Shown: positions 15,702 to 25,743, counted from the stretch's first letter. The stretch: 64,000 nucleotides of DNA from Cohnella luojiensis (GCF_004564235.1 NZ_SOMN01000001.1:248001-312000); one strand, 5' to 3'. The notes: generated from the letters alone by a model not told the origin. Numbers and translations: made by a program.

Positions 15702-16622
15702 ATGGGGAAAGTAGCGGTATTGGGCGGCGGGTCCCTCGGTTTGTTGTTAGCAGGCAAGCTTCAAGCAACTTCAGGGAGCGATTGCGAGTTATGGACGAGA
15801 ACCAGCAATCAGGCTGACTTATTGAATCTCAACGGAATTACGCTGCAGGATTCCGGGGGATGTTATTCTGACAGAGTTCATCCCGTTGCAAGATCGCTAG
15901 ATAACGTAGGCTCCTTCGGTGAAGGAATCGTCTTGCTAACGGTGAAGCAAACCGCATTGACTTCGGATTTCCTCGAAAGGCTTGCCGCCATCGTTCCTAG
16001 CGGAGGGATGGTAGTGCTCTTCCAGAACGGGATCGGTCACCGCGAGCTTCTTCGGGAAGCGTTGCCGAACAGGAGCCTAGCGGTAGCGGTCACGACGGAA
16101 GGAGCGTTAAGGGTAGATGCTACTACCGTTCGTCATACCGGCAGCGGCGAAACCCGCATCGGCGTCGATGACGAAACCGATGCGAAGCTTCTATTCTCCC
16201 TGGAGCGCATGTTGAAACAGGCAGGATTTTCCGTTTTCCTGTCGAAACAGTTGGAAGGAGCGATAATGCGCAAGCTGCTTATCAACGCCGTTATTAATCC
16301 GTTAACCGCGATCTTGAGAGTACGCAACGGCGAGCTCGCAGCGACGAGTGAAAGACTGGCCTTAATGAAAGCCCTATTCCAAGAAACATACGGGATTCTG
16401 AGCGATTTCGGCTTAGACGATGAGACCGGTCTGTGGAATGCCGTTTTGCAGGTATGTTCAGCTACTCGCGACAATGAATCGTCCATGCTTCAGGACGTAA
16501 TCGCGCATAAGGAAACGGAAATCGAATTCATTAACGGCGCGATTTGCCGGATGGCTAGCAGGCAAGGCAAGGTTGCGCATTGGAACGAGACGGTTACGGC
16601 CCTCGTCAAAGCCATCTATTGA
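15702..16622 (+). CDS. panE: 2-dehydropantoate 2-reductase (ketopantoate reductase family)
   Basis: This 306-residue NADPH-dependent enzyme reduces ketopantoate to pantoate in pantothenate and CoA synthesis. The N-terminal Rossmann motif GGGSLGLLLAGKL, FQNGIGH in the middle and INAVINPLTAIL in the helical C-terminal domain fit ApbA/PanE. AAAGGAACG precedes the ATG. A second paralogue often exists in this group, so the physiological substrate is not certain. It is followed after 17 bp by the DUF3397 gene. Confidence 0.85.
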   Translation: MGKVAVLGGGSLGLLLAGKLQATSGSDCELWTRTSNQADLLNLNGITLQDSGGCYSDRVHPVARSLDNVGSFGEGIVLLTVKQTALTSDFLERLAAIVPSGGMVVLFQNGIGHRELLREALPNRSLAVAVTTEGALRVDATTVRHTGSGETRIGVDDETDAKLLFSLERMLKQAGFSVFLSKQLEGAIMRKLLINAVINPLTAILRVRNGELAATSERLALMKALFQETYGILSDFGLDDETGLWNAVLQVCSATRDNESSMLQDVIAHKETEIEFINGAICRMASRQGKVAHWNETVTALVKAIY

Positions 16623-16639
16623 TAGGGAGAGGAAAACTC

Positions 16640-17038
16640 ATGGGCTCCATCTGGAATGCATTAGTCCAGTCTTACGCTTTTTTGGCCACCGTGCCGATCA
16701 TCCCGTTTCTTCTCGTCTATATCGTATCATCCTTGCGCGGAGGCGATCGTAAAGGAGCATTCCGGCTGGCGATGGACGTTACGACCGCTTTTCTGGTCGG
16801 TTGCGTGGCCATGCTGATCAACCGGCGCTTCGATACGAACTTCGGCCTTTTCTTCCTTATCTTATTGATGCTTATCGGTGGCGGCTTGATCGGCAACGCG
16901 CAAAACCGGATCAAAGGAAAAGTAGATACCAATAAGCTGTTCCGCGCGGTTTGGCGGTTATCCTTCTTCCTGTTATTCGTCCTATACGTCGTGCTGATGC
17001 TTATGGAGCTTTTGTTCCCTACCCGCGCTTCCTCTTGA
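16640..17038 (+). CDS. DUF3397 family membrane protein
   Basis: The 132-residue protein has four or five hydrophobic segments, and its basic loops include SSLRGGDRKGAFR and NRRFDTNFG. The pattern and its position upstream of bshC and the mra cluster match DUF3397 proteins of bacilli, whose function is unknown. AGGGAGAGG lies before the ATG at 16640; the frame continues upstream inside the panE-like gene and that part is not used. Confidence 0.85.
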   Translation: MGSIWNALVQSYAFLATVPIIPFLLVYIVSSLRGGDRKGAFRLAMDVTTAFLVGCVAMLINRRFDTNFGLFFLILLMLIGGGLIGNAQNRIKGKVDTNKLFRAVWRLSFFLLFVLYVVLMLMELLFPTRASS

Positions 17039-17110
17039 ATCCCCCATATCTCCCCCAGTCATTAATCCTATACCAACGGTTTTTATCTAAGTTTCAAGGG
17101 CGTAAACCTT

Positions 17111-17139
17111 TTGACGTGTATTCTGCTGTTGTGTACAAT
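17111..17139 (+). promoter_or_regulatory. Promoter upstream of bshC
   Basis: TTGACG (17111-17116), a 17-bp spacer and TACAAT (17134-17139) lie about 40 bp before the chosen bshC start. Confidence 0.65.
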
Positions 17140-17179
17140 CAATCTGATGACACAACGACAGATCGGGGGAACTTTCCCT

Positions 17180-18823
17180 TTGAAAATTTCATCCCTTATC
17201 GATTCCAATCATTCCTCGTTAGCGGAGCGTTATAGGTTAGGAGATTCGGAAGTAAGCGAGCTGTTCGGCAAACATCCTTCCCAAAGCGGGGCATGGGAGC
17301 AAAGGGCAGCCCGATTAGACGATTCCTCAAGCTCGCGGGCGAGCCTTTCCAGGGTAGCTAAGGCGTTGCGGGACTATCAGGCTAAACTGCCTTATTATGC
17401 CGAAGCCCAAAGGTCTTTGGAAAAGCTGGAGCACCCGGACGGTCTCGTTGTCGTAGGAGGGCAGCAAGCCGGATTGTTCGGCGGGGCGCTGCTCATCTAT
17501 TACAAAGCTTTATCGGTCATCCAGACCGCGCGAGACGCGGAGCGAAGGCTGGGAAGGCCCGTCGTTCCGATTTTCTGGATCGCGGGAGAAGACCACGACT
17601 TCGAGGAAGCGAACCATGTGAACGTCCAATCCGCCGAGAGCGGGATCAGGCGAATACGGATCGACCGTCCGGAAGGACCGCGGCATGCCGTCAGCAGAAC
17701 GTCCCTATCGTCCGGTCAATGGGATTCCGCGTTACAAGAACTGGCATCGCAACTGCCGGATTCCGAGTTCAAACCGGATTTGCTCGAACGTCTTCAGAGC
17801 CATGTTGCGGATACGCCTTCTTTGAGCTTGGCATTCGCAAGACTTCTGGCGGATTGGTTCGGCAGTCAAGGATTGTTGCTGCTCGACGCGGACGATCCTA
17901 ACCTAAGAGCGCTGGAAGCGCCGATGTTCCGGGAGTTGATTCATCGGAACGACGAGCTCGAGGCGGCTTTGAAGGCCGGCGAGGGACGGGTGCTTAATCT
18001 GGGCTTTAAGCTTCAGGCGGAGACCGCTCGCGGCAGCGCGAATCTATTCCTTCATCACGAGCAGGGAAGGCTATTGCTCCATAAGGAGCAAGGAAGCTTC
18101 GCCGACCGGAAGGGCAACGTCGCGCTAACCCGCGAGCAAATGCTGGAGCTTCCGGAACGTTCGCCGGATAGTCTAAGCACGAACGCGTTAACGCGTCCTC
18201 TTATGCAGGATTATTTGCTTCCGGTGCTCGCAGCCGTCCTTGGACCTTCCGAGCTCGCTTACTGGGGCATCTTGGGACCCGCGTTCAGCGAGTTCGGATT
18301 GTCGATGCCGCTGTTGATTCCGCGACAGTCTTTCACTTTTCTAGAGCCTTCTATCATTAAACTGCTGGACAAATACTCTTTAACGGCCGAACAAGCGATT
18401 TCCGGCTGGAGCGCTAGGAAGGAAGAGTGGCTCTGCGAACAGGACGAATGGAACCTGGAGGAGCAATTTCAACTTGCCAGGAAGCAGTTCGCGGATTTGT
18501 ACGCGCCAATCATGAACACGGTGTCGTCGCTTCAGCCCGGGCTTGCCAAATTGGCGGAGACGAACCGGGATAAAATATTGGAGCAAATGGCTTACTTGGA
18601 GTCGCGGTCCAAGGATGCGATAGCCAAGCAGAATGATGCGTCGCTCCGTCAATGGGATCGCATTCACCAATCGCTTACCCCGTTGGATAAAGCGCAGGAG
18701 AGAGTTTACGGTACCGTGCATTTCTGGAATCGTTACGGCAGGGATTGGTTGGCGCAGTGGGTTGGCGTTCCTTACGAGGTAGCGGGAGGGCATCGGCTAG
18801 CGGAAGGCTTTACGACTTTATAG
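17180..18823 (+). CDS. bshC: Bacillithiol biosynthesis cysteine-adding enzyme
   Basis: This 547-residue enzyme catalyses the last step of bacillithiol synthesis, joining cysteine to GlcN-malate. Recognisable stretches are VVGGQQAGLFGGALLIYYKA, PIFWIAGEDHDFEEANHV and a C-terminal coiled-coil region ending in the conserved short segment around GGHRLAEGF. The length matches the family (about 540). I take the TTG at 17180, preceded by GGGGGAAC; upstream in-frame ATGs lie over the promoter. The gene following after 24 bp is S-adenosylhomocysteinase. Confidence 0.92.
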   Translation: MKISSLIDSNHSSLAERYRLGDSEVSELFGKHPSQSGAWEQRAARLDDSSSSRASLSRVAKALRDYQAKLPYYAEAQRSLEKLEHPDGLVVVGGQQAGLFGGALLIYYKALSVIQTARDAERRLGRPVVPIFWIAGEDHDFEEANHVNVQSAESGIRRIRIDRPEGPRHAVSRTSLSSGQWDSALQELASQLPDSEFKPDLLERLQSHVADTPSLSLAFARLLADWFGSQGLLLLDADDPNLRALEAPMFRELIHRNDELEAALKAGEGRVLNLGFKLQAETARGSANLFLHHEQGRLLLHKEQGSFADRKGNVALTREQMLELPERSPDSLSTNALTRPLMQDYLLPVLAAVLGPSELAYWGILGPAFSEFGLSMPLLIPRQSFTFLEPSIIKLLDKYSLTAEQAISGWSARKEEWLCEQDEWNLEEQFQLARKQFADLYAPIMNTVSSLQPGLAKLAETNRDKILEQMAYLESRSKDAIAKQNDASLRQWDRIHQSLTPLDKAQERVYGTVHFWNRYGRDWLAQWVGVPYEVAGGHRLAEGFTTL

Positions 18824-18847
18824 AAGAGAATTCGGAGGAATCATACA

Positions 18848-20110
18848 ATGAAAACAGCATTAAAAAGCATTGTTCGCGATCCATCCTTGGCTCCCGAAGG
18901 CAAGCTCAAAATCGATTGGGTGCAAGCCCATATGCCCGTTCTGAACCAAATCCGCAAGGAGTTCGAGCGCGATCAGCCTTTTAAGGGATTACGCGTTGCC
19001 ATCTCCCTGCACTTGGAGGCGAAAACGGCTTATCTGGCTAAAGTCGTGCAAGCGGGCGGGGCGGAAGTCGTCATTACCGGCAGCAATCCTCTCTCCACCC
19101 AAGACGACGTATGCGCTGCGCTCGTTGAAGACGGTATCGCCGTTTACGCGAAATACAATCCGGATCCGCAAGAATACAAAAACCTGATGGTCAAGACGCT
19201 GGAAACGAAGCCGGACTTGATCATCGACGACGGGGGAGACCTCGTATCTATCCTTCACTCGGAACGCCAGGATTTGATAGCTCAAGTACGGGGCGGGGCA
19301 GAGGAGACAACGACCGGTATTCTACGATTGAAGGCGATGGAGAAAGACGGTTCCTTGAAGTTCCCGATGGTTGCCGTTAACGATGCTTACTGCAAATACT
19401 TGTTCGATAACCGTTACGGTACGGGCCAATCCGTATGGGATGGCATTAACAGAACGACGAACCTTGTCGTTGCCGGCAAGAACGTAGTCGTCAACGGCTA
19501 TGGCTGGTGCGGCAAAGGCGTGGCGATGCGCGCTAAAGGACTGGGCGCCAACGTCATCGTTACCGAAGTCGACGCCATTCGCGCGGTTGAAGCTTACATG
19601 GACGGCTTTACCGTGCTTTCGATGGAAGAAGCGGCTAAGGTCGGCGAGTTCTTCGTTACGGTCACGGGCAACAAGGATGTCATTCGCGGCGAGCATATTG
19701 CCCATATGAAAGACGGAGCCATCCTCTCCAACGCAGGACATTTCGATATCGAAGTGAATTTGGTGGAGCTGGCGGCCATGTCCGTATCCAAGCGCGTCGT
19801 TCGCCGCAATATCGAAGAATACGTGCTAAAAGACGGCCGTAAAATCTACGTGCTCGCGGAAGGCAGATTGGTTAATCTTGCGGCAGGGGACGGACATCCG
19901 GCTGAAATCATGGACATGACATTCGCGCTGCAGGCGATCGCCCTTCGTCACGTAAACGAGAATTACGAGAGCATCGGCAGCAAAGTCGTGAATGTTCCTT
20001 ACGAGCTTGATGAACTGGTTGCCCGCACGAAGCTGGAGTCGCTTGGAATCAAGATCGATACGCTGTCCGAAGAGCAAAAAGCTTACTTGGACAGCTGGGC
20101 TTCCCACTAA
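18848..20110 (+). CDS. ahcY: S-adenosylhomocysteine hydrolase
   Basis: The 420-residue enzyme splits S-adenosylhomocysteine to adenosine and homocysteine, in one step where many Firmicutes use Pfs plus LuxS. The NAD site is [15 protein letters not shown], with VTEVD following. [39 protein letters not shown] and the C-terminal [16 protein letters not shown] are family signatures. It lacks the long insertion of eukaryotic and proteobacterial enzymes. AATTCGGAGGAATC precedes the ATG. It is probably co-transcribed with bshC, both being part of sulfur-metabolite handling. Confidence 0.94.
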   Translation: MKTALKSIVRDPSLAPEGKLKIDWVQAHMPVLNQIRKEFERDQPFKGLRVAISLHLEAKTAYLAKVVQAGGAEVVITGSNPLSTQDDVCAALVEDGIAVYAKYNPDPQEYKNLMVKTLETKPDLIIDDGGDLVSILHSERQDLIAQVRGGAEETTTGILRLKAMEKDGSLKFPMVAVNDAYCKYLFDNRYGTGQSVWDGINRTTNLVVAGKNVVVNGYGWCGKGVAMRAKGLGANVIVTEVDAIRAVEAYMDGFTVLSMEEAAKVGEFFVTVTGNKDVIRGEHIAHMKDGAILSNAGHFDIEVNLVELAAMSVSKRVVRRNIEEYVLKDGRKIYVLAEGRLVNLAAGDGHPAEIMDMTFALQAIALRHVNENYESIGSKVVNVPYELDELVARTKLESLGIKIDTLSEEQKAYLDSWASH

Positions 20111-20152
20111 CTTCAAGCGATATCACGGATTCTGAATCCATCCCGCTCGCTC

Positions 20153-20173
20153 CCCGCGACGCGGGTTTTTTAT
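20153..20173 (+). terminator. Terminator after ahcY
   Basis: CCCGC, GAC and GCGGG are followed by TTTTTTATTTT. Confidence 0.75.
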
Positions 20174-20245
20174 TTTCTAAATTAGGGAACATTTACCTTC
20201 CCGCCAACGTCTGTGATTTCAGAAACCTAAAAGGGGGAGATCAAG

Positions 20246-21418
20246 ATGAAGGGGAAACGGGGACGCGGCTTGCGGATCGGCATTTTGCTTATGATGGTGG
20301 TTATACTGCTGACGGGGAGCTTGACGGCTTGCAGCGGGAGCGACAACGACAGTGATTCCGCGGCGCCCGCCGCCTTGGAGCAAGCGGCTCCTGCGGAAGG
20401 AATGATGAACAATTCGGATCAGAAGTTATCATCGTCTGTTCAAAAATCCGTCTTAACCTCTGCCGATTCGGCGGCTGCGCCTGCGGAGGCTCCGCAAGCG
20501 TCTGCATCGTCAGGGACGTCGGCTGCGGGTTCAGGCGGGGGAATCGGCCCGATCGCGGACGCGAACGCCGGCTTCGGCCGCAAGGTGATCTACCGCGCGA
20601 ACCTGGTTATGAAGGTAGAAGAGTTCAGGGTTGCCGAGGAACGGCTGCTCGATCTCATCCATCTTGGCGGGGCATACGTGCTGCAATTCTCGGATAGCCG
20701 GAATACGGACGAGGTTGGCGCTACTTACGTGATCAAGGTGCCATCGGAAGGCTTCTCGCCGTTTTTGGAGAAACTGCAGAAGATCAAGAGCCTGAAATTC
20801 GACCGCGAGGTGGAGGGCAACGACGTCACGGAAGAATTCGTCGATCTGGAAGCGCGCCTTAAAGCGAAGCAGGTGGTGGAATCGCGCCTACTGTCTTTCA
20901 TGGACAAAGCGACGAAGACGAACGATCTCGTTATGTTCTCCAACGAGCTGGCCCGCGTACAGGAGGAGCTCGAACAGATCAAAGGCCGCATGCGGTTTTT
21001 GGATCAGAACGTCGCCTTCTCCACGATCAATCTGCGTTTGTACCAAGCGAACGGCATTGAGGAAGTCGTGGAAGTGAAAGCGGAAGAGAAGGAAGGATTC
21101 GCGGATCGCATCTCCGATGCCTTGACCGGAAGCACGAGAGTGCTTAGGCAGTTCGGCGAAGGGATACTCGTCGTCATCGCGGCTATGCTGCCCGTGCTGA
21201 TCGTCGTGACCGCCATAGGCGTACCTGCGTATTACTTCGTGCGCAAACGCAGTTCCGCAAGGCGGATCGAGACGGAAGAGAAAAGAAAATCGTGGAACAA
21301 AACGCTGATCGATTCGGCGGATAACGACCAAGCTTCTCCGGTTGCCATCGCCGAGGAAGCCCTTCCGGAGTCCCATTCGGGTCAGGATGAGCAAGAGCCG
21401 AAAGACGGGGGTCGTTAA
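20246..21418 (+). CDS. DUF4349 lipoprotein
   Basis: The 390-residue protein starts with a lipoprotein signal (ILLTGSLTACSG, cysteine near residue 29) and an Ala/Ser/Pro-rich linker to about 110. The DUF4349 domain follows (RKVIYRANLVMKVEEF, GNDVTEEFVDLEARL and a coiled coil at about 215-255). A membrane helix near 310-330 (ILVVIAAMLPVLIVVTAIGV) and a charged cytoplasmic tail end it. A double anchor of lipid plus helix is typical of the family. The function is unknown. AAAAGGGGGAG precedes the ATG. Confidence 0.85.
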   Translation: MKGKRGRGLRIGILLMMVVILLTGSLTACSGSDNDSDSAAPAALEQAAPAEGMMNNSDQKLSSSVQKSVLTSADSAAAPAEAPQASASSGTSAAGSGGGIGPIADANAGFGRKVIYRANLVMKVEEFRVAEERLLDLIHLGGAYVLQFSDSRNTDEVGATYVIKVPSEGFSPFLEKLQKIKSLKFDREVEGNDVTEEFVDLEARLKAKQVVESRLLSFMDKATKTNDLVMFSNELARVQEELEQIKGRMRFLDQNVAFSTINLRLYQANGIEEVVEVKAEEKEGFADRISDALTGSTRVLRQFGEGILVVIAAMLPVLIVVTAIGVPAYYFVRKRSSARRIETEEKRKSWNKTLIDSADNDQASPVAIAEEALPESHSGQDEQEPKDGGR

Positions 21419-21440
21419 TCCCGTAAAATAATATTTATTA

Positions 21441-21472
21441 AAATCCTGTCCTCGTGGCAGGATTTTTATTTT
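21441..21472 (+). terminator. Terminator upstream of the division cluster
   Basis: AAATCCTG and CAGGATTT form an 8-bp stem with a 9-nt loop, followed by TTATTTTA. Confidence 0.85.
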
Positions 21473-21492
21473 ATGGCGCGAATAATCATCAT

Positions 21493-21539
21493 AAGTGGTT
21501 CAGAGTGGTGGAAAGTGGTGAAAGATGGGGGAGGTGTGG
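21493..21539 (+). promoter_or_regulatory. MraZ operator-like repeats
   Basis: GTGG at 21495, 21505 and 21515 and ATGG at 21525 are spaced exactly 10 bp, in the context AAGTGG/GAGTGG/AAAGTGG, with another GTGG at 21536. MraZ proteins bind arrays of such direct repeats, one per turn of helix, ahead of their own gene. No -10/-35 pair could be fixed with confidence. Confidence 0.65.
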
Positions 21540-21546
21540 AGAGCAT

Positions 21547-21984
21547 ATGTTTTTGGGCGAATTTCAGCACAGCATCGATGACAAGGGACGAATCATTATT
21601 CCGGCGAAATTCCGCGAAGCTCTCGGCACGGACTTCATCGTCACCCGTGGATTGGACAATTGCTTGTTCGTCTATCCCCGCGAAGAATGGGCCCAGCTCG
21701 AACAGAAAATCAAGAGCTTGCCTTCCATGGCGGCAAACGCAAGGGCGTTTTCCAGGCTGCTCTTCTCCGGCGCATCCGAATGCGAGTGGGATAAACAGGG
21801 AAGGGTAAACGTACCGAATCACTTGCGCGAATACGCGAAGCTGGATAAGGAATGCACCGTTATCGGCGTATCCAGCAGAGTAGAAATCTGGGATAAGGCA
21901 ACCTGGGAGGAATACTCCAGGCAATCCGCCGGTTCTTTCAATGAAATCGCCGAGAAGCTCGTCGATTTCGATTTTAACTTCTAA
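21547..21984 (+). CDS. mraZ: MraZ, transcriptional regulator of the division cluster
   Basis: The 145-residue protein has two SpoVT-AbrB-like half domains, each with the DxKGR-type motif: [16 protein letters not shown] near the N-terminus and [16 protein letters not shown] in the middle. MraZ forms a ring and represses the mra operon. The ATG at 21547 is chosen because GGGGGAGGTGTGGAG precedes it and the conserved MFLGEFQH begins there. Phased GTGG repeats just upstream are the likely operator. Confidence 0.96.
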   Translation: MFLGEFQHSIDDKGRIIIPAKFREALGTDFIVTRGLDNCLFVYPREEWAQLEQKIKSLPSMAANARAFSRLLFSGASECEWDKQGRVNVPNHLREYAKLDKECTVIGVSSRVEIWDKATWEEYSRQSAGSFNEIAEKLVDFDFNF

Positions 21985-22058
21985 GCCGTTTACAACTTAT
22001 GCAACCATACACAAACAAGAAAGACGGACCCATGACCGGGTACCGGGAGGCAGCATCT

Positions 22059-23015
22059 ATGTTTCACCACGTTACCGTATTGAAAGAAGAATCCGTGAAA
22101 GGCTTGAACATACGTCCGGACGGGATTTACGTCGATTGTACCCTTGGAGGCGCGGGTCATAGCGAGCTTATCGCTTCGCAGCTCGGTTCCCAGGGACGCT
22201 TGATCGCGCTTGACCAGGATGAAACCGCTCTTGCCAATGCGCGGGTGCGGTTGGCCCCTTACGGAAATATCGTGACATTGGTGAAAAGCAACTTCCGGTA
22301 CCTGAAGATGGCGCTCCGCCAAGCGGGCGTTCCGGAGAAGGACGGCGTACCGCAAGTCGACGGAATATTGTTCGACCTCGGCGTATCCAGTCCGCAGCTG
22401 GATGAAGCCGATCGCGGCTTCAGCTACAACCTGGATGCCGAGCTGGATATGCGGATGGACCGCGACGAATCCCTCACCGCGAAAGAAATCGTTAACGAGT
22501 GGGAAGAGCGGGAAATATCCAATATTCTTCGGGATTACGGGGAAGAGAAGTTCGCCCGCAAGATCGCGGCGAACATCGTGAAGGCCAGGGAGAAGAAGCC
22601 GATTGAAACGACGGGAGAACTTGCGGAGATCATCAAGGTTTCGATTCCCGCGGCGACCCGCCGCACGGGACCGCATCCCGCGAAGCGTTCTTTCCAAGCG
22701 CTTCGCATCGCGGTGAACGATGAGCTGGGAGCATTCCAAGAGGCATTGGAACAGTCCATCGATTGTCTAGCCCCGGAAGGCCGGGTAGCGGTCATTACGT
22801 TCCATTCCTTAGAAGATCGAATCTGCAAGACGGCTTTCACCAAGGAAGTCGCAAGCTGCAGTTGTCCCACGGATTTCCCGATTTGCGTTTGCGGAGGCGG
22901 AGAAGGTCGCCTTAAGCTGACTCCGCGCAAGCCGATCTTACCCACGGAAGAGGAGCTGGAGGCAAATCCTCGCGCCCGTTCTTCCAAATTAAGAATCGCT
23001 GAAAAGCTCGGATAA
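22059..23015 (+). CDS. rsmH: 16S rRNA (cytosine-1402-N4) methyltransferase
   Basis: The 318-residue SAM-dependent enzyme modifies the ribosomal P site. It carries [14 protein letters not shown] (SAM motif), [20 protein letters not shown] and the C-terminal [14 protein letters not shown]. The ATG at 22059 has CGGGAGG 8 nt upstream; the longer frame from 21999 lacks family similarity. Confidence 0.96.
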   Translation: MFHHVTVLKEESVKGLNIRPDGIYVDCTLGGAGHSELIASQLGSQGRLIALDQDETALANARVRLAPYGNIVTLVKSNFRYLKMALRQAGVPEKDGVPQVDGILFDLGVSSPQLDEADRGFSYNLDAELDMRMDRDESLTAKEIVNEWEEREISNILRDYGEEKFARKIAANIVKAREKKPIETTGELAEIIKVSIPAATRRTGPHPAKRSFQALRIAVNDELGAFQEALEQSIDCLAPEGRVAVITFHSLEDRICKTAFTKEVASCSCPTDFPICVCGGGEGRLKLTPRKPILPTEEELEANPRARSSKLRIAEKLG

Positions 23016-23058
23016 CCGGGCTAATTATAGATATAACTGAGAGGGGCACAAGGAACAC

Positions 23059-23469
23059 ATGGCATACTACGGCAACTTGGCGCTTCGTCCGGAGCGCGTA
23101 CAGGAAGAGAAGGTTCAACAGAAACGTGCGCAATCGACTGCGACGCACCAAGCTAAAGTCGCACGTCGTCGTTCGATTCCGATAGGGGAAAAGCTATTAT
23201 ACTTGTTCACAATCGGATTGGTCGTTTTTATCGCGGGATTTATTATTTTCCGTTATGCGCAAATCTATCAAATCAACGGACAAATTCAGCAGACTAACAA
23301 AACCTACGAACAAGCAACGGAGCAAACGAAAGAGCTTCAAAGAGAAGTCGAGCGTCTAAGCAACCCCTCCCTTATTTTGGAAAAAGCGCAAGCGTTGGGT
23401 TACGGGCCTAAAAAGGATAAAATCGTCATTAATTCTTCCAAAGACGAAAATGCAGTCGCGAAACGCTAG
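23059..23469 (+). CDS. ftsL: Cell division protein FtsL
   Basis: This 136-residue bitopic protein has a basic cytoplasmic N-terminus, a membrane helix at about 47-67 (LLYLFTIGLVVFIAGFIIF) and an extracellular coiled coil (about 72-112, ending LILEKAQALGYG). It bridges DivIB and DivIC in the septal complex. It was placed by synteny and architecture, since its sequence is weakly conserved. Confidence 0.9.
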   Translation: MAYYGNLALRPERVQEEKVQQKRAQSTATHQAKVARRRSIPIGEKLLYLFTIGLVVFIAGFIIFRYAQIYQINGQIQQTNKTYEQATEQTKELQREVERLSNPSLILEKAQALGYGPKKDKIVINSSKDENAVAKR

Positions 23470-23499
23470 GCATGATCGGGAAAAGAAGAGGGATTTGTC

Positions 23500-25743
23500 A
23501 TGACTAAACGAATTAAATTGCGGTCGCTCCTGATGGGAGGGTTAATCACCCTCCTTTTTCTTGGTTTAATCGTGCGCGTCTATTGGGTGCAGGTGGTAAA
23601 AGCCGAGTTCTGGTCCGAGCAAGCCATGAAGACATGGATTACGAGCGAAACCATTCCCCAAGAGCGGGGAATGCTAATGGACCGCGACGGTAAAGTGCTG
23701 GCTGCGGATGCGCTCGCTTATACGATTGCCGTCAATCCGAAACGCATCGCCGAGCTGGAAGCAAAAAATCCGGATTGGAAGCTGGCGGACCGGATCGTTT
23801 CCAAGCTGCATGTCGTACTGGGTACGTCCGAAAGCAAGCTCAGGGAGATCGTCACGGCCAAAAAGGAAGATGGTACGTATCGGGACCAGCGGGAAGTCCG
23901 CCCGGACGGATGGAAGGTAGACAAGTCGGTGAAGGATCGCTTGTCCGCTTTTCGCGATGAGCTGCGCAAAATAGCAGGCGTAAAAACCGACGTAGGCCTT
24001 TATTTCATGGAGGAGCAGAAACGTTATTATCCGAACAACTCTCTCGCCTCCCATATTCTCGGATACGAGAGGAAGGACGGGAAAGCGGTCGGAGGACTGG
24101 AGCAGAAGCTCGACGAGCATTTAAGCGGCACTCCCGGGTTCATTACCTATCAGAAAGACGGTACCCGGACGCAACTGCCTGACGGTGATGTCGACTTTAC
24201 GAAAGCTGTCGATGGCAAGAACGTGACGCTAACGATAGACTTTGAAATCCAGTTCTATATCGAGGAAGCGTTGCGGGCCGGATACGAAAAATATAAACCG
24301 ATCAGCATTACGGCAATAGCCGCGGATCCGAATACGATGGAAATTCTCGGAATGGCCAGCTTGCCGGACTACAACCCTAACACGTATTGGGAGTTCGCGG
24401 ACGACCAGGCGGCTTTCAAGGATAATGCGATTCAGTCGTTATACGAGCCCGGCTCGACGTTCAAAATCGTGACGTTGGCAGCTGCCGTCCAAGAAGGATT
24501 ATTCAAGCCGGAGGACACTTACCTTTCGGGTAAAATCAGCTATCCGAACGTCAGCGAGATCCGCGATCACAATGGGAGGGGTTGGGGAGTAATCAGTTAT
24601 CTAGACGGACTTAAGCATTCGAGTAACGTAGCTTTCGTTAAGCTGGGACACGAGATGCTGGGCAAGGAAAAATTGGTCAAATATATTGACGATTTCGGTT
24701 TCGGCAAGAAAACGGGAATCGAGCTTCCGGGCGAGATTTCTAGATCCTATAGTCTCGATTATCCGACCGAGGTGGTGAGGGCAACGTTCGGACAAGGAAA
24801 AGTATTGGTAACGCCGATCCAGCAGGTAGCTGCGGTAGCCGCGGTCGCCAATGGCGGCAAGCTGATGCAACCGTATATCGTGAAGTCTATCAGCGACCCG
24901 TCGACGGGCGAGAAGGTAGTGACAGAGTCCAAGGTAACCCGCCAAGTCATCTCGGGCGAGACATCCCGGAAGGTTGGCGAATACTTGGAAACCGTCGTGA
25001 GCGACAAAGAGATCGGAACGGGCAGAAGTGCATATATCCCCGGTTACCGTATTGCGGGGAAAACAGGAACAGCACAGAAGGTAGTCAGAAATAGCGAGAC
25101 CGGCAAGAGCGAATATTCCAAGGACAGATATGTCGTTTCATTCATCGGATATGCGCCGGTAGAAAAACCGAAGGTCGTTCTGTACGTCGTCGTAGATGAG
25201 CCGCAGATCGATAATGCGGGCGGTGGTTCGGTTGCGGGTCCAATCTTCAAGGATATCATGGGCAAATCGTTGCATCACCTTGGAATCGAGCCGAATTTGC
25301 CGCAAACGGCAGAAGCTACTGAGACTCCCTCAGTTTCGACGGTTAATACGGCCGAAGTAACGGCAACCGTTCCTGATGTAACAGGGATGACGGTGTCGCA
25401 AGCGCGTAAACAGTTGACTCAGCGTTCCTTTCCGGTGGGCGTGCTCGGCAAGGGGAGCAAGGTGTTGCAACAATTGCCTAAAGGTGGAAGCGTGCTTCCT
25501 GCCTCGCAGCAAATCTATTTGTTAACCGATACGAAGCCCGGTAATGTACCGGATCTTAAGGGACTATCGCTAAGGGATGCCCTTGAGATGTGCTCTCTGC
25601 TGAAAGTCGCTTGTACCGTGGAAGGACAAGGTTACGTCGCTAGCCAGAAGGCCGTTAAGGTTGAAGGGAAATGGATCCTGCAGTTAAAGCTAAAGCCGCA
25701 AGGACAGCTTGCGGCGGAGAATCGCGAGTCGCCCTCGGGCTGA
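23500..25743 (+). CDS. pbpB: Penicillin-binding protein 2B-type septal transpeptidase
   Basis: The 747-residue class B PBP has an N-terminal membrane anchor (LMGGLITLLFLGLIVRVYWV) and a dimerisation domain. The transpeptidase domain carries the SxxK motif in EPGSTFKIVT, SSN in LKHSSNVAFVKLG and KTG in IAGKTGTAQKV. Two C-terminal PASTA domains (VPDVTGMTVSQARKQL and VPDLKGLSLRDALEM) follow. It cross-links septal peptidoglycan with SpoVE/FtsW-type partners. A second PBP with one PASTA (spoVD) follows directly. Confidence 0.95.
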   Translation: MTKRIKLRSLLMGGLITLLFLGLIVRVYWVQVVKAEFWSEQAMKTWITSETIPQERGMLMDRDGKVLAADALAYTIAVNPKRIAELEAKNPDWKLADRIVSKLHVVLGTSESKLREIVTAKKEDGTYRDQREVRPDGWKVDKSVKDRLSAFRDELRKIAGVKTDVGLYFMEEQKRYYPNNSLASHILGYERKDGKAVGGLEQKLDEHLSGTPGFITYQKDGTRTQLPDGDVDFTKAVDGKNVTLTIDFEIQFYIEEALRAGYEKYKPISITAIAADPNTMEILGMASLPDYNPNTYWEFADDQAAFKDNAIQSLYEPGSTFKIVTLAAAVQEGLFKPEDTYLSGKISYPNVSEIRDHNGRGWGVISYLDGLKHSSNVAFVKLGHEMLGKEKLVKYIDDFGFGKKTGIELPGEISRSYSLDYPTEVVRATFGQGKVLVTPIQQVAAVAAVANGGKLMQPYIVKSISDPSTGEKVVTESKVTRQVISGETSRKVGEYLETVVSDKEIGTGRSAYIPGYRIAGKTGTAQKVVRNSETGKSEYSKDRYVVSFIGYAPVEKPKVVLYVVVDEPQIDNAGGGSVAGPIFKDIMGKSLHHLGIEPNLPQTAEATETPSVSTVNTAEVTATVPDVTGMTVSQARKQLTQRSFPVGVLGKGSKVLQQLPKGGSVLPASQQIYLLTDTKPGNVPDLKGLSLRDALEMCSLLKVACTVEGQGYVASQKAVKVEGKWILQLKLKPQGQLAAENRESPSG

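Noticed and set aside
21990-22739. 249-residue frame antisense to rsmH
   Set aside because: It mirrors codon structure of a clear essential gene on the other strand and has no known motif.
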